A stretch of 64,000 bases of DNA from Cryomorphaceae bacterium (GCA_017858515.1 JAFMBM010000004.1:1-64000), one strand, 5' to 3'; counted from the first letter of the stretch, positions 1 to 9,192 are shown. The notes: generated by a model from the letters alone, not told the origin. Translations and numbers: made by a program.

Positions 1-19
1 TCTAAAATGAGGATACGAT

Positions 20-42
20 GGGCAGCTCGGCTGTCCTTTTTT
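20..42 (+). terminator. Rho-independent terminator of a gene off the left edge
   Basis: A 7-bp stem (gggcagc / gctgtcc, one G-U pair) with a three-base loop is followed directly by six T residues. This is the usual intrinsic terminator form for a plus-strand transcript, and no gene inside the window lies upstream of it, so it probably ends a gene just outside the window. Confidence 0.6.
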
Positions 43-559
43 ATGCCTTATGATTACCAAATGGGATGTTTTAGACTTTTTGGGTTGATTGATGCTGGTG
101 CGATCTAGGAGAACACTTTTATGAAGGATTTACAAAACGAGACACACTCTATTGGATAAACTTACCGAATAGCACCAGTCCCAGGCCAAGGAGGCCATGG
201 ATTTTGAGAGTGCTTCCGGGCAAGGAAAGCTTATCCATTTCAAGAAAACAAGGCGTCTTCTGCAGAACGACCAACAATTATTATATATAGGAGTAGTGAA
301 TTTTGGAATGAGAATAGGAAATGCACAGAAAAGTGAGTAGAAAAAATCACGGATCGCAATTGCCCCGCCGCCAAAGTGCATCAAGCTTGAGTAGGTAATG
401 AGTTGGACAAGTACAAAACCTAAGATTATTTTTTTGAGACCACTTCTTACAGATGTGATTATTTCTTAGATTTAGTGACGCGGCACTGCATAGGAGGTGG
501 AGTGGGTAAAGTGGAAATAACAACAATGGGTTGTTCTCTACACGCCAATATGGGGGGGG

Positions 560-581
560 TAACAACAACTAGTTGTTGTTA
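560..581. repeat. Perfect 22-bp palindrome
   Basis: The sequence is an uninterrupted perfect palindrome centred on actagt (565-576 reads acaactagttgt). A further ttgttac at 587-593 can pair with gtaacaa at 559-565, giving an alternative, larger hairpin. It lies immediately left of the repeat array and may be a recombination scar or binding site; there is no evidence for either. Confidence 0.7.
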
Positions 582-599
582 TACAATTGTTACCAGGTT

Positions 600-1049
600 T
601 GGAAGAAGAATTTTAAGTTTTAGGGAAAACAGAAACCAATCATAGCCATCCCATTCATCCCACGAATCACAGTTCAGACCATGAGGATGCAATCAGAAAC
701 CAAGCCCTGAAAGGGCGCAATACCCTAGCGATGGGTGTAGCCCATCGACTGGAAGAAGAATTTTAAGTTTTCAGGAAAAACAGAAACCAATCCTAGCCAT
801 CCCATTCATCCCACAAATCACAGTTCAGACAAGGAGGAAGCAATCAGCAACCAAGCCCTGAAAGGGCGCAATACCCTTAGCGATGGGTGTAGCCCATCGT
901 CTGGAAGAAGAATTTAAAGTTTTAGGAAAAAAAGAAACCAATCAGAGCCATTTCATTCATCCCACAAATCACAGTTCAGCCAAGGAGGATGCAAACAGCA
1001 ACCTAGCCCTGAAAGGGCGCAATACCCTAGCGATGGGTGTAGCCCATCG
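600..1049. repeat. Three tandem ~150-bp REP-like units, each with two hairpins
   Basis: Units lie at 600-747, 750-899 and 902-1049, separated by 2 bp (ac, tc). Each begins tggaagaagaa, has a moderately conserved middle, and ends with two inverted repeats: gccct-gaa-agggc (704-716, 855-867, 1006-1018) and a perfect 7-bp hairpin cgatggg-tgtag-cccatcg (729-747, 881-899, 1031-1049). Hairpin pairs of this kind are common in Bacteroidota intergenic DNA and resemble REP elements that are mobilised by RAYT (Y1 transposase) enzymes elsewhere; no such transposase is in this window. The last hairpin is 28 bp from the end of the Crp-type gene and could help terminate it. Confidence 0.8.
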
Positions 1050-1076
1050 CATTCGAAACAACCTATTCACTAAGAA

Positions 1077-1718
1077 CTATCGCAGCTTAATCAATTCAAT
1101 ACTATTTCTAGAAAGCTTCAATTTGCCCATTCTTTCCAGCTGTTTAAGAAGACGAGAGATTACCTCGCGACTGGAATTCAGTTGAGAGGCGATTTCGGCA
1201 TGAGAAGTTTTTAGAACGGACGATCCTGTGAGTTCCGATCGATTCTCTAAATACTCAATAAGTCTTTCATCCAACTGATTAAAAGCTACAGATTCTAAAC
1301 TGTGAAGCAAATCGTCGAATCGCCTTTGGAAAGTGCCAATGACCAAATTCTTCCACTCTTCGTATTCTTGAATCCAATCGTTTACATATTGAGGAGGGAT
1401 GCCAATAACCGTAGTTGGTCCTTCCGCTATCGCTTGTATTTCGCTGTAACTTTTACCAAATCCACCGTTCATACTCGAAGCACAACTATCACCCGATGTT
1501 AAATAGTAGAGCAAAATTTCATGTCCTTCTTCATCAGAACGGATGACTCGAATGCTTCCCGACACCACCACAGGCACATGTGAAATAGGCATTCCTTGAT
1601 CCAGAATGATATCGTCGTTCTCAAATTCCAGCAAAATGCCATGCTCAGCTATTTTTTGGATGAGTTCGGGATTGCGAATGAAAGAGAAGGTCTCGCGTAC
1701 TATTTCTTGACTTAACAT
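1077..1718 (-). CDS. Crp/Fnr-family transcriptional regulator
   Basis: The 213-residue protein has the two-part Crp/Fnr layout. An N-terminal cyclic-nucleotide-binding-type beta barrel (about residues 25-115, with ILDQGMPISHVPVVVSGSIR) is followed by a dimer helix and a C-terminal winged helix (about 171-213) whose recognition helix reads SSREVISRLLKQLE, as in HTH_Crp_2 domains. The single Cys in the GDSCASS stretch does not form the N-terminal cysteine cluster of oxygen-sensing FNR, so an iron-sulphur sensor is unlikely from what is visible. The ligand and targets are unknown. It is transcribed away from phoH across a 103-bp gap and ends next to the repeat array. Confidence 0.88.
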   Translation of the reverse strand: MLSQEIVRETFSFIRNPELIQKIAEHGILLEFENDDIILDQGMPISHVPVVVSGSIRVIRSDEEGHEILLYYLTSGDSCASSMNGGFGKSYSEIQAIAEGPTTVIGIPPQYVNDWIQEYEEWKNLVIGTFQRRFDDLLHSLESVAFNQLDERLIEYLENRSELTGSSVLKTSHAEIASQLNSSREVISRLLKQLERMGKLKLSRNSIELIKLR

Positions 1719-1821
1719 ACAGATAATGTGAATAAAAGGTGGATAGAAAGAAGTTTTGAAAAGAATCTCAGATGAAAGTCTTTTCTATATTCCAGCAAAT
1801 CTATTACTTCAAATCAAATTC

Positions 1822-3291
1822 ATGGCATTATCGAAGAAAGGGGCTAAAAAAGATTCTGAATCTATGCCCACTGCAAAGCCGGTGAGTTCACCCAAGAAGA
1901 CTACCGTTCAGACCGCTAAGTCTGAAGACAAGCCTAAAACATCCAGAAACAAAGCGGTGAGTAGAAAGATCTTTGTTTTAGATACTTCTGTGATCATTTT
2001 TGATCACAAGAGCATTCAGAACTTCCAAGAACACGATGTGGTGATTCCCATTACGGTATTAGAAGAGTTGGATGAGTTTAAAAAAGGTAGCGATACAAAG
2101 AATTACGAGGCGAGAGAGTTCATCCGCTTCCTAGACAAGAAAGCAGGACAAAAGAGTTTGCAAGATTGGATTCCTTTGAATGGAAGTACCCGTGGAAAAT
2201 TTAAAGTGGTGATGTCTACCCAAGCCTTAGAGCAGGATGCGGTAAAGGCTTTCGGACTGAGAAAGAACGATCACAATATTCTCAACGCGGCTTTGGCGGT
2301 GCAAGAGCAGGAGCCCAAGCGAAACGTTATTCTGGTTACCAAAGATGTAAACCTTCGACTCAAAGCCAAGGCATTGGGACTGGCCGCAGAAGATTATTTA
2401 ACGGGAAAGATCAAGGACGTAAATGATCTGTTCACTGGAAAAAGCCAGGTAGCCGGATTGCCACCTGAGATCATCGACTCTCTATTTAAAGTGCATAGGG
2501 TAAAGGAAGAGCAAATGGAAAAAGCGCTGCCTGATTTCAAACCCGTTAACAATCATTTCTACATTTTTAAGAGCAATAAGAGCTCGGTATTAAGCTATTA
2601 CAATCCGTTTGAGCGGCAATACGAATTGGTAGAAAAGAGAACCTACTACGGAATTAAACCCAGAAATGCGGAGCAAACCTTCGCCATGCACGCCATAATG
2701 AGTCCGGATATTAAGTTGGTGAGCTTGCAAGGAGTGGCGGGAACAGGGAAAACGCTTTTAGCCTTGGCGGGAAGTTTAGAGCAACGAAGAGATTTCAATC
2801 AAATTTATCTAGCAAGACCCATCGTTCCTTTGAGCAATAAGGATATTGGATTCTTACCGGGCGATATGAAAGCGAAGATCAATCCGTATATGCAGCCGCT
2901 TTGGGATAATTTGAAGCTGATAAAGAATCAATTCAGCGAGCAAGACAAGGAGTATAAGCAAATAGATGAGATGGTAAAGTCGGAGAAAATTCTGGTGACT
3001 CCCTTGGCTTATATCCGTGGAAGAAGTTTGAGCAATGTAATTTTCATTGTAGATGAGGCACAGAATCTAACTCCACATGAGGTAAAGACCATTATTACCC
3101 GAGCCGGTGAAAATGCCAAATTCATTTTTACAGGTGATGTACGACAGATTGATACGCCTTATTTAGATGAGCAATCCAATGGATTGTCTTATTTAATAGA
3201 TAAGCTCAAAGGGAATAAGTTGTTTGCGCATATTGAATTGGAAAAGGGCGAGCGCAGTGAGTTAGCCAATCTTGCAAATGAATTACTTTAA
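1822..3291 (+). CDS. phoH: PIN-PhoH protein (PhoH2-type RNase/ATPase)
   Basis: This 489-residue protein joins a PIN nuclease domain (about residues 50-180, with FVLDTSVIIFD and later acidic residues) to a PhoH ATPase domain. The ATPase has Walker A GVAGTGKT near residue 304, Walker B FIVDEAQN near 411 and a sensor-like FTGDVRQID. Proteins of this architecture act as ATP-dependent, sequence-selective RNA helicase/ribonucleases and in some bacteria are paired with an antitoxin; no small antitoxin gene is seen here. The residues before the PIN domain are Lys/Ser/Thr-rich and probably disordered. The ATG at 1822 was chosen over an in-frame TTG at 1756 because the additional 22 residues look untranslated. 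Confidence 0.9.
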   Translation: MALSKKGAKKDSESMPTAKPVSSPKKTTVQTAKSEDKPKTSRNKAVSRKIFVLDTSVIIFDHKSIQNFQEHDVVIPITVLEELDEFKKGSDTKNYEAREFIRFLDKKAGQKSLQDWIPLNGSTRGKFKVVMSTQALEQDAVKAFGLRKNDHNILNAALAVQEQEPKRNVILVTKDVNLRLKAKALGLAAEDYLTGKIKDVNDLFTGKSQVAGLPPEIIDSLFKVHRVKEEQMEKALPDFKPVNNHFYIFKSNKSSVLSYYNPFERQYELVEKRTYYGIKPRNAEQTFAMHAIMSPDIKLVSLQGVAGTGKTLLALAGSLEQRRDFNQIYLARPIVPLSNKDIGFLPGDMKAKINPYMQPLWDNLKLIKNQFSEQDKEYKQIDEMVKSEKILVTPLAYIRGRSLSNVIFIVDEAQNLTPHEVKTIITRAGENAKFIFTGDVRQIDTPYLDEQSNGLSYLIDKLKGNKLFAHIELEKGERSELANLANELL

Positions 3292-3357
3292 GCCTTTCAA
3301 TTGCATTTCGCATGGAGGAATCCTTCTTAAATGGAGAGCCCACATTCATGCATTAAA

Positions 3358-3390
3358 TTGCTTTTTTTAAGTTGAAATGCCCGAACTTTG
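3358..3390 (+). promoter_or_regulatory. Possible lpdA promoter
   Basis: GAACTTTG (3383-3390) differs by one base from the Bacteroidota -7 consensus TAnnTTTG, and a TTG lies 22 bp upstream (3358-3360). It sits 20 bp before the lpdA start codon. The match is imperfect, so confidence is modest. Confidence 0.4.
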
Positions 3391-3410
3391 CAGCCCCTTA
3401 AACGATTAAA

Positions 3411-4814
3411 ATGCAGCAATACGATTTAGTAATTATAGGTTCAGGTCCTGGTGGATATGTTTGTGCACTTCGCGCAGCTCAATTGGGAATGAAAACCGCC
3501 ATCATTGAGAAAATGGATACGCTCGGAGGAACTTGCTTAAACGTAGGATGCATTCCTTCTAAAGCTCTCCTAGATTCATCTGAACACTTTTACCAAGCAA
3601 AGAAATCTTTCGCAGAACATGGTATTGAGATTTCAGAGCCCAAAGTGAATCTTGCCCAAATGATTGCGCGTAAAGCTTCTGTTGTAAAACAAACTTGCGA
3701 TGGAGTTCAGTACTTAATGGACAAGAATAAAATTGAGGTAATACATGGTTTTGGTTCCTTTATCAGCGATACAAAAGTTGCCGTAACTGCAGCAGATGGA
3801 AGCAAAACCGAACTAGAGGCAAAGAATATTGTAATTGCCACGGGTTCAAAAGCGGGCAATCTTCCCTTTATTCAAATCGATGAAGAGCGCATAATTACTT
3901 CCACAGAAGCCCTTGAATTAAAGGAGGTGCCCAAACATCTTGTAATTATTGGAGGTGGGGTAATCGGATTGGAATTGGGTTCTGTATATGCGCGTTTGGG
4001 TGCGGAAGTGAGTGTGGTAGAATATGCGGATCGCATTATTTCAATGATGGATTCTGCTATGAGTAAGGAGCTTACAAAGTCTTTAAAGAAGATTGGGGTG
4101 AAGTTCTATTTATCTCATGCTGTAAATAAAGTAGAGCGCAAGGGCAATGTAGTTTCCGTTACCGCCAAAGACTCTAAAGGAAATGAGGTAGTGGTAAGTG
4201 GAGATTATTGCTTGGTTTCGGTTGGAAGGATTCCTTTTACAGATAAACTAGGATTGGAGAATGCCGGATTAGAAACAGATGAAAGAGGTAGAATTCCGGT
4301 AAATCATTCTTTGCAGACTGCTAAGGCACACATTTATGCCATTGGCGATGTGGTTAAAGGAGCAATGCTAGCGCACAAAGCGGAAGAAGAAGGTGTTTTA
4401 GTAGCCGAAATTATGGCAGGCCAGAAGCCACATATCGATTACAACCTTATTCCCAATGTGGTTTACACATGGCCCGAAGTGGCAGGAGTAGGGAAGACCG
4501 AAGAAGAGTTGAAAACGGCAGGTGTGAAGTATAAAGTTGGACAGTTTCCCATTCGCGCATTGGGAAGAGCCCGTGCGAGTATGGACATAGAAGGCTTAGT
4601 GAAGATTTTAGCCGATGAGAAAACAGATGAAGTTTTAGGAGTTCATATTATTAGTGCGCGTGCAGCCGATATGATTGCGGAAGCGGTGGTTGCCATGGAG
4701 TTCCGTGCTTCGGCAGAAGATATCGCCCGCATAAGTCATGCACATCCAACCTATATGGAAGCGGTTAAAGAGGCCGCCCTAGATGCTACAGCAAAGAGAC
4801 CATTGCATATCTAA
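3411..4814 (+). CDS. lpdA: Dihydrolipoyl dehydrogenase
   Basis: The enzyme reoxidises dihydrolipoamide in 2-oxo-acid dehydrogenase complexes and the glycine cleavage system, passing electrons through FAD to NAD+. All expected parts are present in 467 residues: the FAD-binding GSGPGGYVCALRAA, the redox disulphide in GGTCLNVGCIPSKALL, a second Rossmann motif GGGVIGLELGSV for NAD, the FAD-contacting YAIGDV, and the C-terminal catalytic His-Glu region HAHPTYMEAVKEAA. None of its partner E1/E2 genes is adjacent; the next gene is a metal transporter 4 bp downstream, so the two may be cotranscribed without being functionally linked. Confidence 0.97.
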   Translation: MQQYDLVIIGSGPGGYVCALRAAQLGMKTAIIEKMDTLGGTCLNVGCIPSKALLDSSEHFYQAKKSFAEHGIEISEPKVNLAQMIARKASVVKQTCDGVQYLMDKNKIEVIHGFGSFISDTKVAVTAADGSKTELEAKNIVIATGSKAGNLPFIQIDEERIITSTEALELKEVPKHLVIIGGGVIGLELGSVYARLGAEVSVVEYADRIISMMDSAMSKELTKSLKKIGVKFYLSHAVNKVERKGNVVSVTAKDSKGNEVVVSGDYCLVSVGRIPFTDKLGLENAGLETDERGRIPVNHSLQTAKAHIYAIGDVVKGAMLAHKAEEEGVLVAEIMAGQKPHIDYNLIPNVVYTWPEVAGVGKTEEELKTAGVKYKVGQFPIRALGRARASMDIEGLVKILADEKTDEVLGVHIISARAADMIAEAVVAMEFRASAEDIARISHAHPTYMEAVKEAALDATAKRPLHI

Positions 4815-4818
4815 TTGA

Positions 4819-5556
4819 ATGAAGTATAAAGAACACGATATCCACAAAAGAGGTGGGCTATTTGGTCGATATGAAGCCTACCTTGGGGAGTTCGTGTACG
4901 GAGGAATTGATGGTTGTGTAACCACATTTGCTGTAGTGGCCGGCGCCATGGGCGCTGGTTTAAACAGTTCAATTATTCTAATTCTTGGCTTTGCCAATTT
5001 GCTGGCCGATGGCTTTGCCATGTCGGTTGGCGCCTATTTGTCGGCGAAATCAGAGAAAGACAATTTCCAAAAACACAAACAGATAGAGTATTGGGAGGTA
5101 GACAACCTTCCCGAAAAAGAAACACAAGAAATTCGAGATATCTATAGAAGCAAAGGCTTTGAAGGGGAACTCTTAGAAGAGGTGGTGTCTGTGATTACTT
5201 CCAACAAAGACCGATGGGTGAACGTGATGATGAAAGAAGAACTTGAAATGATCGAAGAAGATCGTTCTCCTTTTTACATCGGCTTGATTACCTACATTTC
5301 CTTCTTACTCATTGGTATTGTTCCACTTACGAGCTATGTTGTAGATTTTTCAGTAGGAATCTCTGATCCATTTTTAATCTCGGTTATTCTAACGGCCTGT
5401 GGTTTTATTGTAATTGGAGCCATGAAGTCTTTGGTAACCAACACTTCCTATCTGCGAAGTATTGCTGAAACTTTGTTGCTGGGAGCTATTGCAGCCTTGG
5501 TTTCGTATTACGTGGGAGATCTTTTAGAGCATATCGTTCGCTCAAAATCCATCTAA
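4819..5556 (+). CDS. VIT1/CCC1-family metal transporter
   Basis: The 245-residue membrane protein fits the VIT1/CCC1 family of Fe2+/Mn2+ transporters. Helix 1 begins YGGIDGCVTTFAVVAGAMGA and helix 2 has LADGFAMSVGAYLSAKSEKD. A cytosolic, Glu-rich loop (about residues 75-145, including MMKEELEMIEE) matches the metal-binding domain of the family, and three more helices follow. The usual role is removing excess iron or manganese from the cytoplasm. It starts 4 bp after lpdA, so it is probably in the same transcript. The metal cannot be told from sequence. Confidence 0.88.
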   Translation: MKYKEHDIHKRGGLFGRYEAYLGEFVYGGIDGCVTTFAVVAGAMGAGLNSSIILILGFANLLADGFAMSVGAYLSAKSEKDNFQKHKQIEYWEVDNLPEKETQEIRDIYRSKGFEGELLEEVVSVITSNKDRWVNVMMKEELEMIEEDRSPFYIGLITYISFLLIGIVPLTSYVVDFSVGISDPFLISVILTACGFIVIGAMKSLVTNTSYLRSIAETLLLGAIAALVSYYVGDLLEHIVRSKSI

Positions 5557-5655
5557 TCTATTTCGCTCAAATGCCTTGGGTTTGAATGTAACTTTTATTA
5601 CATCCTAAAATAGAATTTCGGGCTACTATTGCTGTATAAATCCAAACCATTTATA

Positions 5656-7257
5656 ATGAAGCGAATAGTACTTGTGTTTTTCATTTTTTCTCTAGTCTTA
5701 CAGCTAGATGCTCAGCCTTATACTCTTTCTTTAAAACCCTTAAGTGTTCCTAATTTAGGCGGATTGCAGTCGTATGCTTTTGGTCAATCCAACGGGAAGT
5801 GGCTCTTGATAGGAGGTCGATTGGATGGTTTGCACAGAAGACAGCCCTGGGCAAGTTTCGATCAAGCGGGTCATAATAACCAACTTTGGGTGGTAGATCC
5901 TGTTGCAGGAATTTCGTACTCAGCTCCACTAACGGCTCTTCCGACATCCGTGCAAGAGCAGCTCTCTTCAACCAATATGGAGTTCTATCAAAGAGGGGGC
6001 ATTTTGTATGTGGTAGGTGGATATGGCTATAGCCCAACGGCTGCAGATCATACTACTTTTCCTTATATGTGTGCCATTGATGTGGATGCGGCCATTCAAG
6101 CTGTCATCCAAGGTGGAAGTCTGCAAGCCCATATTCGTCAAATAAGCGATCCGCTTTTTCAAGTAACGGGCGGACACCTAGATAAAATAGGATCGGATTT
6201 CTATCTATTGGGTGGACAGAAATTCATTGGGAGATACAATCCCATGGGACCTACTCATGGTCCTGGTTTTATTCAAGAATACTCCAACAGTATCCGTGTT
6301 TTCAGCATTCAAGATGATGGCACCAATGTATCGGTTCAATGGAAACAGACCTATACAGATGCAGCTGAATTGCACCGAAGAGATTACAATGCTGAGGCGC
6401 AAATAAAGGCAGATGGAAGCGAAGGAATAACAATGTTTTCAGGTGTATTTCAGCCTACCGTTAATCTGCCATTCTTAAATAATGTAGATGTAGATTCTTT
6501 GGGCTATTATCCCAATGCCAGCTTCCAACAGAAATTCAATCATTACCATTGTCCAGTAATTCCGATGTATTCGAACGAAACCAAAGAAATGCACAATCTA
6601 TTCTTTGGAGGAATTGCCCAATTCTATATGGATGGAGGACAAATAATTCAAGATGATGATGTTCCTTTTGTTCGAAGTATTAGCTTGGTGAAGAGAGATT
6701 CATTGGGCAATATGAGCGAGGTTTTAATGCCTATTCAAATGCCGAACTATCTTGGGGCGAGCGCAGAATTCATTCCGAACGAGGAGTTGAAATCCTTTTC
6801 AAATGGAGTGTTTAAACTCGATAGCTTGTCTTCTGACTCATCCTTGCTAGGCCATATTTTTGGAGGGATAAACAGTAGCGACAAGAATATATTCTTCATA
6901 AATGATGGAACTCAAAGCTCTGCAAGTCAAGTGATATACGAAGTTTGGCTAACTCCAAGCGCATTGGGAATAGGAGAGAGTCAAATTAAAAACAAGGCTA
7001 AAAACATTCGAATTGTTCCCAATCCGAACCATGGCCACTTTGATGTTGAGTTTGGAAAGGCACCAACGAGAGGGATTATTGAGTGGGCAGTGTATACCAA
7101 TGATGGAAAATCAGTTCAATCGGGAGTAGAGGATGTGAATAGTTTAGGCGAAAACCGATTTTCAGTGCGCTTAAAAGAATCACTCGCCAAAGGAGCCTAT
7201 CAATTGAGAGTACAATCAGATGATATAAATGCTACGTCTAGCTTTTTTATAGAATAG
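5656..7257 (+). CDS. Secreted Kelch-like beta-propeller protein with T9SS sorting domain
   Basis: The 533-residue product begins with a signal peptide (MKRIVLVFFIFSLVLQLDAQ) and ends with a type A T9SS sorting domain (about residues 450-533) containing VPNPNHGHFDVEF and GAYQLRV. The body has repeated hydrophobic-Gly-Gly segments (LLIGGRLDG, YVVGGYGY, YLLGGQKF, LFFGGIAQ, HIFGGIN) spaced as in Kelch-type propeller blades. It should be exported by Sec, crossed over the outer membrane by T9SS and released or anchored there; the ligand is unknown. The ATG at 5656 was chosen instead of an in-frame TTG at 5629 because the signal peptide begins there. A terminator lies 16 bp after the stop. Confidence 0.87.
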   Translation: MKRIVLVFFIFSLVLQLDAQPYTLSLKPLSVPNLGGLQSYAFGQSNGKWLLIGGRLDGLHRRQPWASFDQAGHNNQLWVVDPVAGISYSAPLTALPTSVQEQLSSTNMEFYQRGGILYVVGGYGYSPTAADHTTFPYMCAIDVDAAIQAVIQGGSLQAHIRQISDPLFQVTGGHLDKIGSDFYLLGGQKFIGRYNPMGPTHGPGFIQEYSNSIRVFSIQDDGTNVSVQWKQTYTDAAELHRRDYNAEAQIKADGSEGITMFSGVFQPTVNLPFLNNVDVDSLGYYPNASFQQKFNHYHCPVIPMYSNETKEMHNLFFGGIAQFYMDGGQIIQDDDVPFVRSISLVKRDSLGNMSEVLMPIQMPNYLGASAEFIPNEELKSFSNGVFKLDSLSSDSSLLGHIFGGINSSDKNIFFINDGTQSSASQVIYEVWLTPSALGIGESQIKNKAKNIRIVPNPNHGHFDVEFGKAPTRGIIEWAVYTNDGKSVQSGVEDVNSLGENRFSVRLKESLAKGAYQLRVQSDDINATSSFFIE

Positions 7258-7273
7258 AGATAAAGAGAATATA

Positions 7274-7310
7274 AAAAAAGCCCAGTGAAAGGAATTTCAC
7301 TGGGCTTTTT
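7274..7310. terminator. Bidirectional intrinsic terminator
   Basis: A GC-containing stem (agcccagtgaaa / tttcactgggct, loop ggaa) has an A-run on its left and a T-run on its right, so it can end transcripts in both directions. It lies between the converging Kelch-like gene and fadE. Confidence 0.88.
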
Positions 7311-7329
7311 GATTTAAAAAATGCGTGAG

Positions 7330-9117
7330 TTAGAAACAGTATTTATTCTCCGCAATAAGCTTGTCGGCCACTCTTCTGCGAACATCTTTCACATTAATAT
7401 TGTGGCGGATTTTAGTAAAGCGCTTTAAGCCCATTAACATTACAGTTTGCTCATCTCCTTCAGCAAAGGAGTAAATGGCCTCACGACCTGCAGAGGCTAT
7501 TTTTTCAACGGCTTCTAGCCAGAATAAACGCAGCATATCGGTTTGAAGACTGGCGTCTTTACCCATAGCCATGATCTTTTCTGCCCTTAAGATTCCACTT
7601 TCAAGATGGTATATTTCCATAAGCATATCAGCAGCAGCCATTAAGATCTCTTGTTCCTCCTCCACATGCATTCCAAACTTCTCTACGGCTTTACCTGCTA
7701 CCATTAAGAAGGCTTTCTTTAAATTCTTTAAAGAGTCTTTCTCTTCCGCAAACAAAGTGTCGGCATCGGGCAAATCAAAAGAAGGAATTTCCATTAGCTC
7801 TTTCCCCACACTCATGGCAGGACCAATGAGGTTCAATTCGCCTTTCATTGCTTTTTTGAGCATCATTCCAACCGTAAGCATACGGTTGATTTCATTGGTG
7901 CCTTCGTAGATTCGAGCAATGCGCACATCGCGGTAAGCCGATTCCATTTTAGCATCTGCAGAATAGCCCATTCCACCAAAAATTTGAACTCCCTCATCTG
8001 CAATATAACTTGCAGCCTCCGATGCGTGAACCTTTAGAATAGCGCATTCAATGGCATATTCTTCCACACCTTTAAGTTTTGCTTGTTGAGGGCTTAGACC
8101 TTGAGCCTCAAAAGAAGCAATTTGATTTTCAATATCTTGACCAGCACGGTAGGTGGCGGTTTCAGAAATCCAATGTTTCATGGCCATGCGTGCCAACTTC
8201 TGCTTTATGGCTCCAAATTGAGCAATGGGCTGGTTGAATTGATGGCGATTGTTGGCATAGTTGACAGATTCAGTAATAATTCTGCGGTTTGCATCTAAAC
8301 AGGCGGCTGCAAGCTTAATTCGACCCACATTTAGGGCATTCATGGCAATTTTAAATCCACCATTGCGCTCGCCCAATAAGTTCTCAGCAGGTACAACTAC
8401 ATCATTAAAGAATACTTGTCTGGTAGAAGAAGCTTTAATTCCCATTTTATCTTCTTCTTCCCCCATGGAGATACCCGCGGTTCCTTTTTCTACAATGAAA
8501 CCGGTGATATTTTTATCCTCTTCAATGCGTGCAAAAACAATGAATAAATCGGCGTAACCTGCATTGGAGATCCACATTTTCTGACCGGTAATGGAGAAGC
8601 TCTTTCCATCCGAACTAGGAACCGCCTTGGTTTTTCCGCTATTGGCATCGCTACCCGCGCCGGGCTCGGTTAAGCAATAGGCACCAATCCATTCACCAGA
8701 AGCTAATTTGGGAAGGTATTTTAGTTTCTGTTCTTCATTTCCATAAAGCAAAATGGGAAGGATACCAATACCCGTATGAGCACCATAGGCAGTAGATAAA
8801 GAACCTGTTGCGCCTGAAATTCGATCGCACACAAGCATAGAAGTATTGAATCCCATACCCAGACCACCGTATTGTTCGGGAACATAGATTCCCAATAAAC
8901 CCAATTCGCCCGTTTGTTTTAAAAGGGATAGAGTAAAGGCATAGTCTTTCTTTTCGAAACGATGCTTATTTGGCCAAACCTCACGGTCTACAAATTCAGT
9001 AGTGGCTTGTGCCATCATAGTTTGTTCTTCAGAGAATTCTTCTGGGATAAACACTTGATTTGCTTGAGTTTCTTTAATAATAAACTCGCCTCCTTTTACA
9101 TTTGATTCTTGATTCAT
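7330..9117 (-). CDS. fadE: Acyl-CoA dehydrogenase (beta-oxidation, FadE)
   Basis: This FAD enzyme introduces the first double bond into fatty acyl-CoA. The 595-residue chain is longer than medium-chain enzymes (about 380-400) and has an extra C-terminal helical domain like very-long-chain/FadE forms, which suggests long-chain substrates. Family signatures are present: CLTEPGAGSDANSGKT and MWISNAG in the flavin-binding part, FGGMGYSADAKMESAYRD, and IYEGTNEI with the catalytic base Glu near residue 405. It is the last gene of the marR-fadN-fadA-fadE run, 75 bp after fadA. That gap contains a palindrome like the one in the operon promoter, so fadE may have extra control. Confidence 0.95.
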   Translation of the reverse strand: MNQESNVKGGEFIIKETQANQVFIPEEFSEEQTMMAQATTEFVDREVWPNKHRFEKKDYAFTLSLLKQTGELGLLGIYVPEQYGGLGMGFNTSMLVCDRISGATGSLSTAYGAHTGIGILPILLYGNEEQKLKYLPKLASGEWIGAYCLTEPGAGSDANSGKTKAVPSSDGKSFSITGQKMWISNAGYADLFIVFARIEEDKNITGFIVEKGTAGISMGEEEDKMGIKASSTRQVFFNDVVVPAENLLGERNGGFKIAMNALNVGRIKLAAACLDANRRIITESVNYANNRHQFNQPIAQFGAIKQKLARMAMKHWISETATYRAGQDIENQIASFEAQGLSPQQAKLKGVEEYAIECAILKVHASEAASYIADEGVQIFGGMGYSADAKMESAYRDVRIARIYEGTNEINRMLTVGMMLKKAMKGELNLIGPAMSVGKELMEIPSFDLPDADTLFAEEKDSLKNLKKAFLMVAGKAVEKFGMHVEEEQEILMAAADMLMEIYHLESGILRAEKIMAMGKDASLQTDMLRLFWLEAVEKIASAGREAIYSFAEGDEQTVMLMGLKRFTKIRHNINVKDVRRRVADKLIAENKYCF

Positions 9118-9142
9118 TTTGTTTTTATTTATTGATATTCAT

Positions 9143-9154
9143 TATGCGCGCATA
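9143..9154. promoter_or_regulatory. Candidate MarR operator before fadE
   Basis: The 12-bp perfect palindrome tatgcgcgcata, embedded in attatgcgcgcatagtat, lies 25 bp upstream of fadE. It shares the half-site tatgc/gcata with the palindrome in the marR promoter at 13245-13258. Two copies in one fatty-acid operon suggest binding by the co-encoded MarR protein. No -7 element is visible between it and fadE. Confidence 0.5.
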
Positions 9155-9192
9155 GTATTTAGATCGAAGCCCATATAGAATGGGCGTTTCGA

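Larger units (their letters stand above)
1..599. other. Gene-free stretch left of the repeat array
   Basis: No convincing coding region is visible on either strand. The two minus-strand open frames here (84 and 73 codons) overlap each other, are rich in Cys, Trp and Arg in a way unlike the neighbouring genes, and show no recognisable motif. Apart from a terminator-like hairpin near the left edge and a long palindrome at 560-581, nothing structured was found. It may be decayed DNA, because the adjacent 450 bp is a repeat array, but no remnant of a named gene could be recognised. Confidence 0.55.

Noticed and set aside
130-568. Two overlapping minus-strand open frames of 84 and 73 codons
   Set aside because: They overlap each other in different frames, have no motif, and are Cys/Trp-rich in a way typical of chance frames.
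600-1049. Possible CRISPR array
   Set aside because: Units are about 150 bp with 2-bp gaps and no variable spacers; the hairpins fit REP-like elements and no cas gene is near.
883-1185. Plus-strand open frame of 100 codons across the third repeat unit
   Set aside because: It reads through repeat hairpins and into the antisense of the Crp gene; codon use and composition are not protein-like.
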